DNA from: Brevibacillus brevis
GTDB lineage: Bacteria; Bacillota; Bacilli; Brevibacillales; Brevibacillaceae
Direction: 5' to 3'
Assembly (NCBI RefSeq): GCF_031583145.1
Contig: NZ_CP134050.1
Span: forward strand, 3,547,501 to 3,611,500
Length of the DNA stretch: 64,000 bases
The position numbers were made by a program, and so were the translations under genes. The notes under the pieces were generated by a model. It ran no database searches and was not told the origin of the DNA. It saw only the letters and a list, made by a program, of their open reading frames with translations. Positions 1 through 8,870 of the stretch are shown one piece after another. Each line of letters starts with the position of its first letter. Position 1 is the first letter of the stretch.

Positions 1-68
1 CCATTCACACGCATCGGATCGAGCCCGAGCAAGGCGTGTTTGTATTTGGACAGATCGAGAATGCTCAT
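1..68 (-). CDS. fliI: Flagellar export ATPase FliI, N-terminal fragment (cut by window edge)
   Basis: Only the first 22 codons lie inside the window. They read MSILDLSKYKHALLGLDPMR and onward, which fits the N-terminus of FliI, the hexameric ATPase of the flagellar type III export apparatus. The ATG overlaps the stop of fliH by four bases (ATGA), the usual sign of translational coupling in this operon. The identification rests mainly on position directly after fliH, since no catalytic motif is included in the visible part. Confidence 0.75.
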   Translation of the reverse strand, partial: MSILDLSKYKHALLGLDPMRVN

Positions 69-874
69 GGCGCTTCACTTCCTCGCGCGATTTCAAGCAG
101 TGCCTGCCTGATTTCCGTCAATTGCGTATCAATGCGTGCATCGACGCTTCCGAGAGGGGTGCGAATGACACATCCGTCATCTTGTACGGTGTAGTCCGGG
201 TAAATCGAAAGCTCCGCTTGGCCATCCAGCAGCTCAAGCAACTGCGCCCGATGTTCTTGTACGAAGTCAAAATGTTTGTGATTGACGCATACCGTGATGT
301 GTCCGTGGACTCTCGAGCGGCTCATCACTCGCTTCACGATTTCCAGGACCTTCTCCGGTGCCTGTGCCAGCTCTGCCGCAATCACTTTTTTCGCCACCTC
401 GATGCTGAGCTCCACCAGGAACGGCTCCGCTTCCGCTACAATGCGCTGTTTTTCAGCAAACGCACTCTCCAACACCGTGCGGGCTTGTCCAACAGCATTC
501 GATTCTTCCTCGTATGCCTGCTGCTTCCCCGCTTCATAGCCAGCCAGATGTCCTGCGCTAGACGCTTCTTCGTGAACGTTTTGAAACAGTGTTTCTGCTT
601 CTGTGCGCTTTTGTTCCCACCACAGCTCGACCTCCTGCATCGCCTGACGCCTGATCTCCTCGGCCTGCTGGGCTGCCTGCTGCAATATTTTTTGAGCGGA
701 TTCTTCCGCGTCCCGTATGATGTTTTGCGCTTCTTCCTCAGCCGCGCTTAAAATTTTTTGATTTTCTTGCAACCTTTCCGGATCAACTTCCGTCTTTAGT
801 GGTACAGGTGTCACAGAAAGGAGCACGGAATCGTCAGAAGGCTGATAAAAAGAGGCTTTGATGATTCTAGACAA
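65..874 (-). CDS. fliH: Flagellar assembly protein FliH
   Basis: FliH binds and restrains the export ATPase FliI and links it to the flagellar C-ring. The protein is about 269 aa: a short head, a long Glu/Gln/Ala-rich coiled coil (roughly residues 40-125) and a C-terminal FliH/V-ATPase-E-like domain. I place the start at TTG 874 because GGAGGAG sits 9 nt upstream of it, inside the end of fliG. The in-frame ATG at 883 directly abuts that same GGAGGAG with no spacer, so it is a poor start. The gene overlaps fliG by 8 nt and fliI by 4 nt. Function is certain, the exact start is not. Confidence 0.9.
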   Translation of the reverse strand: MSRIIKASFYQPSDDSVLLSVTPVPLKTEVDPERLQENQKILSAAEEEAQNIIRDAEESAQKILQQAAQQAEEIRRQAMQEVELWWEQKRTEAETLFQNVHEEASSAGHLAGYEAGKQQAYEEESNAVGQARTVLESAFAEKQRIVAEAEPFLVELSIEVAKKVIAAELAQAPEKVLEIVKRVMSRSRVHGHITVCVNHKHFDFVQEHRAQLLELLDGQAELSIYPDYTVQDDGCVIRTPLGSVDARIDTQLTEIRQALLEIARGSEAP

Positions 875-1880
875 TGATATCATCTCCTCCACCGCGAGCG
901 ATGATGATCTCACCAGCCTCCTCTAAACGGCGGATAATCGCAACAATGCGGGACTGAGCTTCTTCGACGTCGCGCAGACGGACAGGACCCATGAATTCCA
1001 TTTCTTCTTTGAAGGTGTCCGCCATCCGTTTCGACATGTTGCGGAAAATAACTTCCCGTACTTCCTCGCTGGACACTTTGAGCGAAAGCTGGAGGTCTGC
1101 GTTCTCTACATCGCGAATGACGCGCTGGATGGAACGGTTGTCCAACGTTGCGATGTCCTCGAATACGAACATGCGCTTCTTGATTTCTTCCGCCAATTCG
1201 GGGTCCTGGATCTCCAACGAGTCCAGAATGGTACGTTCGGTACCGCGATCGACACCGTTGAGTACCGCCACGATGGCTTCGATACCGCCGGCCTGGGTGT
1301 AGTCCTGGGTGACTGTAGCGGAAAGCTTTTGCTCCAGCACTTGCTCGACTTGTGCAATTACCTCCGGAGATGTGCTGTCCATCATCGCAATCCGCTTCGC
1401 TACTTCTGCTTGGCGTTCTTGCGGCAAAGCCGACAAGATCATCGCCGCCTGCTGTGCCTCAAGATAGGACAAGACCAATGCGATCGTTTGCGGATGCTCA
1501 TTTTGAATAAAGTTCAAGATTTGGCCGGGGTCCGCTTTTCTGGCGAAATCAAATGGCCGCACTTGCAAGTTGGCGGTGAGGCGATTGATAATATCCATCG
1601 CTTTTGTCTCGCCCAAGGCCTTCTGCAAAATTTCCTTGGCGTATGTAATTCCGCCTTGCGCGATCACTTCTTTTGCCACTGCGATCTGGTGGAACTCAGC
1701 CAAGATTTTGTCTTTTTCATCGTTATCTACTTTTCGAACATTGGCGATTTCCAACGTCAATTGCTCGATCTCGTCTTCACGCAAGTGTTTGAACACTTGG
1801 GCGGAGATTTCCGGCCCGAGTGAGATGAGCAAGATAGCCGCCTTCTGTCGACCAGTCAACTCTTTAGCGCCGCGAGCCAT
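867..1880 (-). CDS. fliG: Flagellar motor switch protein FliG
   Basis: FliG forms the upper C-ring and carries the charged torque helix that meets the stator. The 337-aa sequence is nearly collinear with B. subtilis FliG, with the middle-domain EHPQT motif, the GGIEAIVAVLNGVDRGTE segment, and the C-terminal torque region (MGPVRLRDVEEAQ) ending in ARGGGDDIIV. The start is ATG 1880 with AAGGAGTG 8 nt upstream; a slightly upstream in-frame start is less likely. It follows fliF by 12 nt. Confidence 0.97.
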   Translation of the reverse strand: MARGAKELTGRQKAAILLISLGPEISAQVFKHLREDEIEQLTLEIANVRKVDNDEKDKILAEFHQIAVAKEVIAQGGITYAKEILQKALGETKAMDIINRLTANLQVRPFDFARKADPGQILNFIQNEHPQTIALVLSYLEAQQAAMILSALPQERQAEVAKRIAMMDSTSPEVIAQVEQVLEQKLSATVTQDYTQAGGIEAIVAVLNGVDRGTERTILDSLEIQDPELAEEIKKRMFVFEDIATLDNRSIQRVIRDVENADLQLSLKVSSEEVREVIFRNMSKRMADTFKEEMEFMGPVRLRDVEEAQSRIVAIIRRLEEAGEIIIARGGGDDIIV

Positions 1881-1892
1881 ACTTTTCACTCC

Positions 1893-3476
1893 TTAATCTT
1901 CTGCTAGCCATGTACGAAGCAGGACGACAAACTCTTCTGGCTTGCTTCGCGCCAGTTTTTCCAGCTGCTTCCTGACGACCACCTGATCTCCGTCTTCCTG
2001 GTATATCAAGTCAGGAATTTCTGTAGGCTGGGACGATGACAGCAAGTCCGGAGCCTCTTCTTCTTGCTGTTTGACCTGACTTCTTCTCCGCAGAATGAGG
2101 AATGCGACCGCTGCGAGCGCCAGAACTGCAATACCGCCGACTGTCCAAAGAACGGTGGGGCTAAGCGAATTGGAGTCTTGCGCAGCTACTTTTCCAGAGA
2201 ATTGACGCGGCAGGACGGAAATATGCTTGTCCAGTTCATCTTGAGTCAAATCGATTCCTTGATTGCTCAAGGTAACCCGTACGACATTGCGCAATACTTG
2301 CTTGATGCTCTCTACCGTCGCATCATCGAGCTGGCCGCCGTCTGGAGGCTCCACGCCCACATTGATCGTGACGTCTTCGATTTTGTATGGACTCAGTGTG
2401 ATGTTTCGCGTAATTCGGTTTACTTCCCGGTTGATCGTATCGTTCAATTCTTCGTAGTCACTGTTGCTGCCTTGCGGGGTGCTTGCAGGATAGCTGGGGA
2501 CTGCGCTTGCGCCCGTACCGGCAATTCCTCCCGGAGGTGCGCCTTGACCCGAGAACGTTTTGGATAATTTTTGAGAGGAAATAATAAGTCCTTCGTTATT
2601 TTCTTTGTCAGGAGCTTCCACGAGATTTTCTACGCGATTTTCCTTGTCAAAGTTCATTTTAATAAACGTATGGACAATTACTTTGTCTCTACCCATGATG
2701 GTGCCGAGCAGATTGTACAGGTTTTGCTGAATATTCTTTTCCACTTCAGCCTTGATTTTTTCTTGTTGATTAAAACCGGTGAGCGTTCCTTCGCTTTCGT
2801 TTTCATCCGCGCGCTCCAAAGGATTGGAGTACTGGTCCGTAATGGCGATGGCATCCATCGGCAGCTTCGGCACACTTCGGGAAACGAGCAGGTAAAGCGA
2901 GTTGATTTGTTTTTGGTCCAGGGTCGTACCCGGCTCGACATCGACGATGACCGAAGCGGTAGCCGTATCGGGGGTTTCTGTTACCCAAACGCTTTCTTCC
3001 GGCAGCGTGATCATGACCTGTGCGCTTCGCACACCCTTCACCCGCTCCAGCATTTTGCGCAGTTCTTGTTGAAGGGCTTCCTTTTTCATCACATCGAACT
3101 GGCGATCCGTGACGCCGAGCGTATTGGAAAAGATCTCCGAATTGATGCCAGCCTCGCTAGGTATGCCTTGCGCTGCCAAATCCACAATCACATCCTGTGC
3201 CATTTTTTCCGGCACCTCGATGCTCGTTCCATTGCCGGTAATCCGGTACGGAACCTTTGCACTTTCCAGCTCTTGTTTGATTTTCCCGATTTCCTGTTCA
3301 CTCAGCTTTTGATTGTAAAGCGGTGTATATACCGGCTGCGCCGCGATGTATATGTATAGCCCGAGTGAGATGAGCAGAAACAAGGATATTCCTGCGATCA
3401 TCCATTTTTGCTTTTTGGAAAACTGGTTCCATCTTGACGCAAGCTGTTCTCTGAATACTGCTATACGTTCGTTCAT
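1893..3476 (-). CDS. fliF: Flagellar MS-ring protein FliF
   Basis: FliF builds the membrane-embedded MS ring on which the rotor assembles. The 527-aa protein shows an N-terminal transmembrane helix (about residues 27-46), the periplasmic-type ring-building YscJ/FliF domains, a low-complexity Gly/Pro/Ser linker around residues 310-345, a second transmembrane helix (about 440-460) followed by RRR, and a cytoplasmic C-terminal tail ending RTWLAED that binds FliG. GAGAGGTGAATC precedes ATG 3476. It sits between fliE and fliG as in B. subtilis. Confidence 0.97.
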   Translation of the reverse strand: MNERIAVFREQLASRWNQFSKKQKWMIAGISLFLLISLGLYIYIAAQPVYTPLYNQKLSEQEIGKIKQELESAKVPYRITGNGTSIEVPEKMAQDVIVDLAAQGIPSEAGINSEIFSNTLGVTDRQFDVMKKEALQQELRKMLERVKGVRSAQVMITLPEESVWVTETPDTATASVIVDVEPGTTLDQKQINSLYLLVSRSVPKLPMDAIAITDQYSNPLERADENESEGTLTGFNQQEKIKAEVEKNIQQNLYNLLGTIMGRDKVIVHTFIKMNFDKENRVENLVEAPDKENNEGLIISSQKLSKTFSGQGAPPGGIAGTGASAVPSYPASTPQGSNSDYEELNDTINREVNRITRNITLSPYKIEDVTINVGVEPPDGGQLDDATVESIKQVLRNVVRVTLSNQGIDLTQDELDKHISVLPRQFSGKVAAQDSNSLSPTVLWTVGGIAVLALAAVAFLILRRRSQVKQQEEEAPDLLSSSQPTEIPDLIYQEDGDQVVVRKQLEKLARSKPEEFVVLLRTWLAED

Positions 3477-3506
3477 GATTCACCTCTCACAGGATACCAA
3501 CAACAA

Positions 3507-3806
3507 TCATATCGTCATGCGCATGATTTCTTGATAAGACTCGATCACCTTGTTACGTACCTGTAAGGTCATCTGCAACATGTTCGAAGCTTTTAATCCT
3601 GCCACCATTACTTGGTCGATGTTGTCAATCTGTCCAGCTGCAAATTTGTCTGCCAAGATCGAAGAATCCACTTGGGCTTGATTCACTTGGTTCAGAGCAT
3701 CCGATAAAAAGGCGCCGAAATCTTTCGTTACATCAGCAGGTGTTTGCGTCTTGGCTACTCCTGCCGTCTGAATCGGTGTGATTTGGGATAGCGAATGGAT
3801 TTCCAT
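3507..3806 (-). CDS. fliE: Flagellar hook-basal body protein FliE
   Basis: FliE is the small adaptor that joins the MS ring to the rod. The 99-aa protein is typical in length, with a hydrophilic head and the conserved helical C-terminal half (QVMVAGLKASNMLQMTLQVR, then NKVIESYQEIMRM). AGAGGAGAAG lies a normal distance upstream of ATG 3806. It lies between flgC and fliF in the conserved operon order. Confidence 0.95.
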   Translation of the reverse strand: MEIHSLSQITPIQTAGVAKTQTPADVTKDFGAFLSDALNQVNQAQVDSSILADKFAAGQIDNIDQVMVAGLKASNMLQMTLQVRNKVIESYQEIMRMTI

Positions 3807-3822
3807 CGATTACTTCTCCTCT

Positions 3823-4281
3823 TTACCTGATTTCCAAGGCTTTCATCATCATGTTTTTCGTTGCGTTCAAAGCCGTAATATTGGCCTCGTACGATCGGGA
3901 AGCAGAGATCATGTCCACCATTTCCTTCATCACGTCGACGTTTGGCATCAGGACATAACCTTCTTTGTCTGCGTCCGGGTGGGACGGATCGTACACCAGT
4001 TTGAACGGTGTCTCGTCTTCCTTGATTGCTGTTACCCGCACGCCTTGGCTGCCATTTTTCCCGGTCACGTTTCCTACTGCCGCCTGCAGCAAGTTTTCGA
4101 ACGACTCACCGGATTTCGGCGAGAGTTCCACCATTTTTCGCCGGTACGGCTGCCAAACGCCATTCACGAAATTCGCTCTGGTTGTTTCGGCATTCGCGAT
4201 ATTCGAAGCGATCGTATCCATGCGAAGCCGATTAGCAGTCAGTGCAGATGCACTCGTGTTGATTCCCTGAAAGAGACTCAT
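3823..4281 (-). CDS. flgC: Flagellar proximal rod protein FlgC
   Basis: FlgC is one of the proximal rod subunits exported through the flagellar type III system. The 152-aa sequence has the rod/hook N-terminal signature (ASALTANRLRMDTIASNIAN) and the matching C-terminal heptad region ending ATKNMMMKALEIR. GGAGGGAAAT precedes ATG 4281. It starts 2 nt after flgB ends, which suggests coupled translation. Confidence 0.97.
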   Translation of the reverse strand: MSLFQGINTSASALTANRLRMDTIASNIANAETTRANFVNGVWQPYRRKMVELSPKSGESFENLLQAAVGNVTGKNGSQGVRVTAIKEDETPFKLVYDPSHPDADKEGYVLMPNVDVMKEMVDMISASRSYEANITALNATKNMMMKALEIR

Positions 4282-4283
4282 CC

Positions 4284-4697
4284 CTATTTCCCTCCGCCGT
4301 CAATGACACTTCGTATTTTTTGGTACGCTCCGGCCGTTAGTTGAGTCAAACCGCTGTACCAAATCTGGTTTTTGGCCAATTCGGTTTCTTCCGCTTCCAA
4401 ATCGACATCGTTCCCGTTATTTTGTACAAAGTTGTTTGGGTTGGAAACGATTTGCGGAGTTGCAAAACCTCCCGCATTGGCAAATGGTATGTGCTTTTCA
4501 TTGGTGCGATATGCTTCCAACTTTTGCTGTCCCCGTGCGCCAGATAATTCCTGCTGAAGGTACTCTTCGAATACGACTTGCTGGCTCTTGTATTGAGGGG
4601 TATCGATGTTAGCTAGATTGTTCGCGATCGTTCTGTTTCTAAGGTTTGCAGCATCCATTGATCGCTCCAGGACCTGCATATGATAGCTTCCCAGCAT
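4284..4697 (-). CDS. flgB: Flagellar proximal rod protein FlgB
   Basis: FlgB is the first gene of the flagellar operon and encodes a proximal rod subunit. The N-terminal rod motif (LRNRTIANNLANIDTPQYKS) and C-terminal helical end (QLTAGAYQKIRSVIDG) are both present. I choose ATG 4697 (MLGSYHMQV) because GGGGGAG lies 9 nt upstream; the ATG at 4715 overlaps that Shine-Dalgarno and has none of its own. The product is 137 aa. The gene follows codY, exactly as in B. subtilis. Confidence 0.95.
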   Translation of the reverse strand: MLGSYHMQVLERSMDAANLRNRTIANNLANIDTPQYKSQQVVFEEYLQQELSGARGQQKLEAYRTNEKHIPFANAGGFATPQIVSNPNNFVQNNGNDVDLEAEETELAKNQIWYSGLTQLTAGAYQKIRSVIDGGGK

Positions 4698-4742
4698 CGG
4701 CTTTTTCTCCCCCATTCATTACCAACTCGATTTCGCAAAAAC

Positions 4743-4771
4743 GCTATAATTCTTCCATATTCGACATCCAA
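4743..4771 (-). promoter_or_regulatory. Candidate SigA-type promoter for the flagellar operon
   Basis: Within the AT-rich gap between codY and flgB (4698-5002), the minus strand shows TTGGAT (4771-4766), a 17-nt spacer and TATAGC (4748-4743), about 45 nt upstream of the flgB start. The match is moderate. I looked for a clear SigD site (TAAA, 15 nt, GCCGATAT) in the same gap and found none. Other A/T-rich hexamers in the gap could also serve. Confidence 0.3.
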
Positions 4772-5002
4772 GATACGAATCAATCATAGCAAAACTGCTA
4801 TACCGAAAAAAGCCCCTTTTCATGACGATTTTCAAAATGATTCAATGGCACTAAATGCCTGTTCTTTCCTGATTTTTTACTACATTTTACATTTCCCCAT
4901 GGAAAAATCCCATATATTTGAAAGCTATATGTCCCGGGTTCCATTGCGATACCGACGTAAAATCATGTCACAAATTGTTGAAAACAGGACTATGGTCCCA
5001 TG

Positions 5003-5041
5003 AAAAAAGGCGCAGCACGCTCTCGTGCTGCACCTTTTTTT
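5003..5041 (-). terminator. Rho-independent terminator after codY
   Basis: GCAGCACG and CGTGCTGC form a perfect 8-bp stem with a 4-nt loop, flanked by A-run and T-run, so it can work in both directions. It lies about 30 nt downstream of the codY stop and separates codY from the flagellar operon. Confidence 0.85.
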
Positions 5042-5070
5042 AACGAACATTAAATTTTTCGTGAAGGGAT

Positions 5071-5850
5071 TTACGAAGTTTTCAACTTCTCCAGCTCTGG
5101 CAACAGCTTCTCGTTCAGTACTTTGATAAACGTACCTTTCATACCCAGAGAGCGGGATTCGATCACGCCTGCGCTCTCCAGCTTGCGGAGCGCGTTTACG
5201 ATCACGGAGCGGGTAATTCCTACGCGGTCGGCAATTTTGGAAGCGACCAGCAAACCTTCTTTGCCTTCCAGTTCTTCAAAGATATGTTCGACTGCCTCCA
5301 GCTCGCTGTAAGACAGGGAACCAATCGCCATTTGTACGACGGCCTTGCTGCGAGCTTCTTCCTCAATCGCTTCAGAGCGCTCGCGCAGAATTTCCATGCC
5401 TACTACCGTGGCCCCTACTTCTGCCAAAATCAAATCGTCATCGACGAACTGATCGTTGATTCTGCCCAGAATCAGTGTACCCAAGCGGTCTCCTCCACCC
5501 ATGATCGGCACGAGCGTGGTCCAACCGGCGCGGAATACCTCTTTCATTTCCACAGGGAAAATCGTGTATGGGCTTTCTACGTCCAGGTTGGCGGAGGTTT
5601 CTTCGACTTTCAGCAGTCCTTGGCTGTATTCTTCCGGGAATCGGCGGTCTTCCAGCATTTTGCGGATACGGGCGTTGTCCATTTCTTGATGGATGGCAAA
5701 CCCGAGCAGCTTCCCTTTGCGGCTGACTACGAATGTATTCGCTTCGATGACATCGCTCAAAACTTGCGCCATTTCATTGAAGTTTACGGCATGCCCTGCA
5801 GATTTTTGCAGCATGCGGTTAATTCTTCTTGTTTTCGACAAAAGATCCAT
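5071..5850 (-). CDS. codY: GTP-sensing pleiotropic repressor CodY
   Basis: CodY represses stationary-phase and nitrogen/amino-acid genes when GTP and branched-chain amino acids are plentiful. The 259-aa protein has the N-terminal GAF domain (to about residue 155) with the ligand-pocket segments, and the C-terminal winged helix-turn-helix whose recognition region reads [20 protein letters not shown]. Length and motifs match B. subtilis CodY closely. GGGAGGAAATACAG precedes ATG 5850. It is the last gene of the xerC-hslV-hslU-codY group. Confidence 0.98.
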   Translation of the reverse strand: MDLLSKTRRINRMLQKSAGHAVNFNEMAQVLSDVIEANTFVVSRKGKLLGFAIHQEMDNARIRKMLEDRRFPEEYSQGLLKVEETSANLDVESPYTIFPVEMKEVFRAGWTTLVPIMGGGDRLGTLILGRINDQFVDDDLILAEVGATVVGMEILRERSEAIEEEARSKAVVQMAIGSLSYSELEAVEHIFEELEGKEGLLVASKIADRVGITRSVIVNALRKLESAGVIESRSLGMKGTFIKVLNEKLLPELEKLKTS

Positions 5851-5897
5851 CTGTATTTCCTCCCAATGTATAGGTGATGCTTTGCACTAACGTCCCT

Positions 5898-7292
5898 TTA
5901 CAGGATATATTGGCTCAAATCCTTATTCCCTACGATAGTACCCAGTTTTTGCTTGACGTAATCAGGGGTGATTTGCACGACCTCCAGGTGAATATCGGGA
6001 GCCTCAAACGACAAGTCTTCCAGCAGCTTTTCCAAGATGGTATGCAAGCGTCTGGCCCCGATATTGTCGGTGCTCTGGTTCACTTCCGCTGCGAGACTGG
6101 CCAGCTCGGAAATGGCTTCCGGCGTAAACTCCACCCGAATCCCTTCCGTTTCCAGGAGGGCGATGTACTGTTTCAGCAGCGCGTTTTTCGGCTCTGTCAA
6201 AATCCGCACAAAATCTTCTACTCGAAGACTGGTGAGCTCTACCCGGATCGGGAAGCGTCCTTGCAGCTCCGGTATCAGATCGGACGGCTTCGCCATATGG
6301 AAAGCGCCGGCAGCTATGAACAAGATGTAATCGGTTTTGACAGGACCGTACTTGGTCATGATGGTAGAGCCTTCTACAATCGGCAAGATGTCCCGTTGCA
6401 CACCTTCTCGGGAAACGTCCGGACCACGGCCGTCTTTGCCCGCGATCTTGTCGATTTCGTCGATGAAGATGATCCCGTGGTTTTCCGCCCGGCGAATCGA
6501 CTCCTGCGTGACCTCATCCATATCCACCAGTTTTTGCGCTTCTTGCTGAATTAATACCTTTCGTGCATCTTTTATTCGCAATTTTCGTTTCTTCGTCCGT
6601 TTTGGCAGGAGGCTGCCAAGCATATCCTGCATTTGCATCCCCATTTGTTCTGTACCCGGAACCTGGAACATGTCAAACATCGTAGGGGATTGATCCTCGA
6701 CGTCAATCTCGATCATCTGGTCTTCCAATTGGCCATTCGCAAGCTGCCACGATACTTGTCTGCGCTGCTGCTCGATGGAAGCGTCCTCCGGCTCTTGTGC
6801 GGGAGTCTGCTGGTTTTGCCCTCCAAAAAGCATTTCGAGAGGGTTTTTAAACGAGCTTTGCTGCTTGCGCGATGGAACCAGGACGTTCACAATGGCATCG
6901 TTTGCGAGCTTTTCCGCCTTCTCTTTGACTGCTTCCATTTTTTCCTGCTTCACGGTACGAATCGAGGCTTCGACCAGATCCCGAACCATGGATTCCACAT
7001 CTCTGCCGACGTAGCCCACTTCCGTGAATTTTGTCGCCTCTACTTTAATAAACGGGGCGCCCGTCAGCTTGGCGATCCGGCGGGCGATTTCCGTTTTTCC
7101 GACGCCAGTGGGACCGATCATCAAAATGTTTTTCGGGACGACTTCTTCAATCATTTGCTCCGGCAAGCGGCTGCGGCGATAACGGTTGCGCAAGGCAACG
7201 GCGATGGCTTTCTTGGCTTGTGCTTGCCCGACGATGTATTTGTCCAGATGCTCAACGATCTTACGCGGGGTTAGTTGCTCAAGATTCAGCAC
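5898..7292 (-). CDS. hslU: ATP-dependent protease ATPase subunit HslU (ClpY)
   Basis: HslU is the AAA+ unfoldase that feeds substrates to HslV. The 464-aa protein has Walker [10 protein letters not shown] (residues 60-68), the inserted I-domain (about 110-245) and Walker B IIFIDEID (274-281), followed by the sensor regions and a hydrophobic C-terminus (SQYIL) of the kind that docks into HslV. The start is GTG 7292 with GGGAGGACG 9 nt upstream. It lies 21 nt after hslV, forming one operon with it and codY. Confidence 0.97.
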   Translation of the reverse strand: MLNLEQLTPRKIVEHLDKYIVGQAQAKKAIAVALRNRYRRSRLPEQMIEEVVPKNILMIGPTGVGKTEIARRIAKLTGAPFIKVEATKFTEVGYVGRDVESMVRDLVEASIRTVKQEKMEAVKEKAEKLANDAIVNVLVPSRKQQSSFKNPLEMLFGGQNQQTPAQEPEDASIEQQRRQVSWQLANGQLEDQMIEIDVEDQSPTMFDMFQVPGTEQMGMQMQDMLGSLLPKRTKKRKLRIKDARKVLIQQEAQKLVDMDEVTQESIRRAENHGIIFIDEIDKIAGKDGRGPDVSREGVQRDILPIVEGSTIMTKYGPVKTDYILFIAAGAFHMAKPSDLIPELQGRFPIRVELTSLRVEDFVRILTEPKNALLKQYIALLETEGIRVEFTPEAISELASLAAEVNQSTDNIGARRLHTILEKLLEDLSFEAPDIHLEVVQITPDYVKQKLGTIVGNKDLSQYIL

Positions 7293-7313
7293 GTAAACGT
7301 CCTCCCTTATGCT

Positions 7314-7856
7314 CTATTGGATTTCATCCACAACCAAGTTGGTGTTCGTGAAAACACATATTTCCGCAGCCGTGAGAAGAGATGCTTCCGCAATTTCCCG
7401 TGCGCTCAAATGGGGAGCGTATTTTTTCAGTGCCCGTCCAGCAGCGAGTGCAAAGCTGCCGCCGGAGCCGATCGCCAAAATTCCATCATCCGGTTCGATA
7501 ATTTCACCGTTGCCCGAGATCAGCAACAAGTGGTCTTTGTTGAGTACAATCATCATTGCTTCGAGGCGGCGCAGCACTTTGTCCATGCGCCATTCCTTTG
7601 CCAATTCGACGGCCGCACGCTGAAGGTTGCCGTGGTACTCCTCCAGCTTGCCCTCGAATTTTTCGAAGAGCGTAATGGCATCCGCCACCGATCCGGCAAA
7701 ACCAGCCAGGACTTCGCCTCGGTAAAGCCGTCGCACTTTCTTTGCGCCGTGCTTCATGACCATGCTGTTGCCAAAAGTGACTTGACCGTCTCCGGCCATC
7801 GCGACTGACCCATTATGCTGTATGGCGAAAATCGTTGTGGCATGAAATTGTTCCAT
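7314..7856 (-). CDS. hslV: ATP-dependent protease peptidase subunit HslV (ClpQ)
   Basis: HslV is the proteasome-like peptidase of the HslUV complex. The 180-aa protein starts [12 protein letters not shown]7-T8 align with the Thr-Thr that is the N-terminus of mature E. coli HslV, and the GDGQVTFG and [14 protein letters not shown] motifs are present. ATG 7856 is firmly supported by GGGAGGAATC. B. subtilis ClpQ starts MSSFHATT and its Ser after Met has been proposed as nucleophile; here residues 2-3 are Glu-Gln, so that mechanism cannot apply and processing to Thr would be needed. It sits between xerC and hslU. Confidence 0.96.
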   Translation of the reverse strand: MEQFHATTIFAIQHNGSVAMAGDGQVTFGNSMVMKHGAKKVRRLYRGEVLAGFAGSVADAITLFEKFEGKLEEYHGNLQRAAVELAKEWRMDKVLRRLEAMMIVLNKDHLLLISGNGEIIEPDDGILAIGSGGSFALAAGRALKKYAPHLSAREIAEASLLTAAEICVFTNTNLVVDEIQ

Positions 7857-7873
7857 GACTGATTCCTCCCGTT

Positions 7874-8815
7874 CTATGTACGATTGGCGGAACCGGTATC
7901 GCGCGTACCCGCACGCGGATGAGCGGTGTTGTATACATGGCGGAGCCTCTCCTTGGTCACATGCGTATACACCTGTGTCGTCGAAACATTCACGTGTCCG
8001 AGCAGCTCCTGCACCGTCCGAAGGTCAGCGCCTCCATTTAGCATATGGGTGGCGAATGTATGGCGGAACGTATGCGGAGACACATGCAGATGGAGCGCGT
8101 GCGTTTCGACGTATTTGTCGATCACGCGGCGAACGCTTCTGTCAGACAACGGCTCACCACGGTAGTTGACCAGTAGATATCCATGATCCTTGAGACCAGC
8201 CAGAAGCTTTTGTCTTCCATACTCTAGGTATTGCCGAAGAACGTCGCAAGCATAACTTCCCACCGGCACATACCTTTCTTTTGCCCCTTTTCCGTATACG
8301 AGCGCGACACCCATGTTTGGATCGATCGCATCTACGGAGAGTGTAACCAGCTCCGTGACTCGTATGCCGCTCGCGTACAGCAGTTCAAAAATCAGCCGAT
8401 CTCTCACCCCGAGTGGAGTCGTCATATCCGGCAGATCCAAAAATGCTTGAACTTCTTGTGGATACAAAAAGGTAGGAAGTTTCTTCTCCATTTTGGGAGT
8501 CGAAACGAGTTGGAATGGATTCCCTTCCAATAACCCTTCACGCAACAAAAAACGAAACAGGCTGCGCAAACTGGAAAGCTTGCGGGCAATACTTCGCCTG
8601 GAGAGGCCTTTTTTCGCCAGATGCGCGAGAAAGGAGCGACCATGCAAATAAGAAACAGCAGCAAATGCGGTGATTTGGTGCTGTTCCATAAAGGCGACAA
8701 ATTCGCGGATATCTGCCACATACTGCTTCACCGTGTGAGGAGAGGCGTTTTTTTCTACTTGCAAATAACGGGTAAACATCGCAACTTCAGATGCGAGCTG
8801 TTGCGAAATGTCCAT
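7874..8815 (-). CDS. xerC: Tyrosine recombinase XerC (CodV)
   Basis: XerC resolves chromosome dimers at dif together with XerD. With the start at ATG 8815 (GGAGGGTG upstream) the product is 313 aa: a SAM-like core-binding domain (to about residue 95), then the catalytic domain with R152, K176, H248, R251, H274 and the nucleophile Y283. The position before hslV-hslU-codY is that of B. subtilis codV. An in-frame upstream extension to 8854 exists but lacks support. Confidence 0.95.
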   Translation of the reverse strand: MDISQQLASEVAMFTRYLQVEKNASPHTVKQYVADIREFVAFMEQHQITAFAAVSYLHGRSFLAHLAKKGLSRRSIARKLSSLRSLFRFLLREGLLEGNPFQLVSTPKMEKKLPTFLYPQEVQAFLDLPDMTTPLGVRDRLIFELLYASGIRVTELVTLSVDAIDPNMGVALVYGKGAKERYVPVGSYACDVLRQYLEYGRQKLLAGLKDHGYLLVNYRGEPLSDRSVRRVIDKYVETHALHLHVSPHTFRHTFATHMLNGGADLRTVQELLGHVNVSTTQVYTHVTKERLRHVYNTAHPRAGTRDTGSANRT

Positions 8816-8870
8816 ACGGGATGCACCCTCCTCGAAGCACCTATATAGTAACACAGTCGAAAAACGGATA

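Noticed and set aside
4960..4985. Possible CodY box (TTTTCAACAATTT) upstream of flgB
   Set aside because: Too many mismatches to AATTTTCWGAAAATT to claim from one sequence, although CodY does control this operon in B. subtilis.
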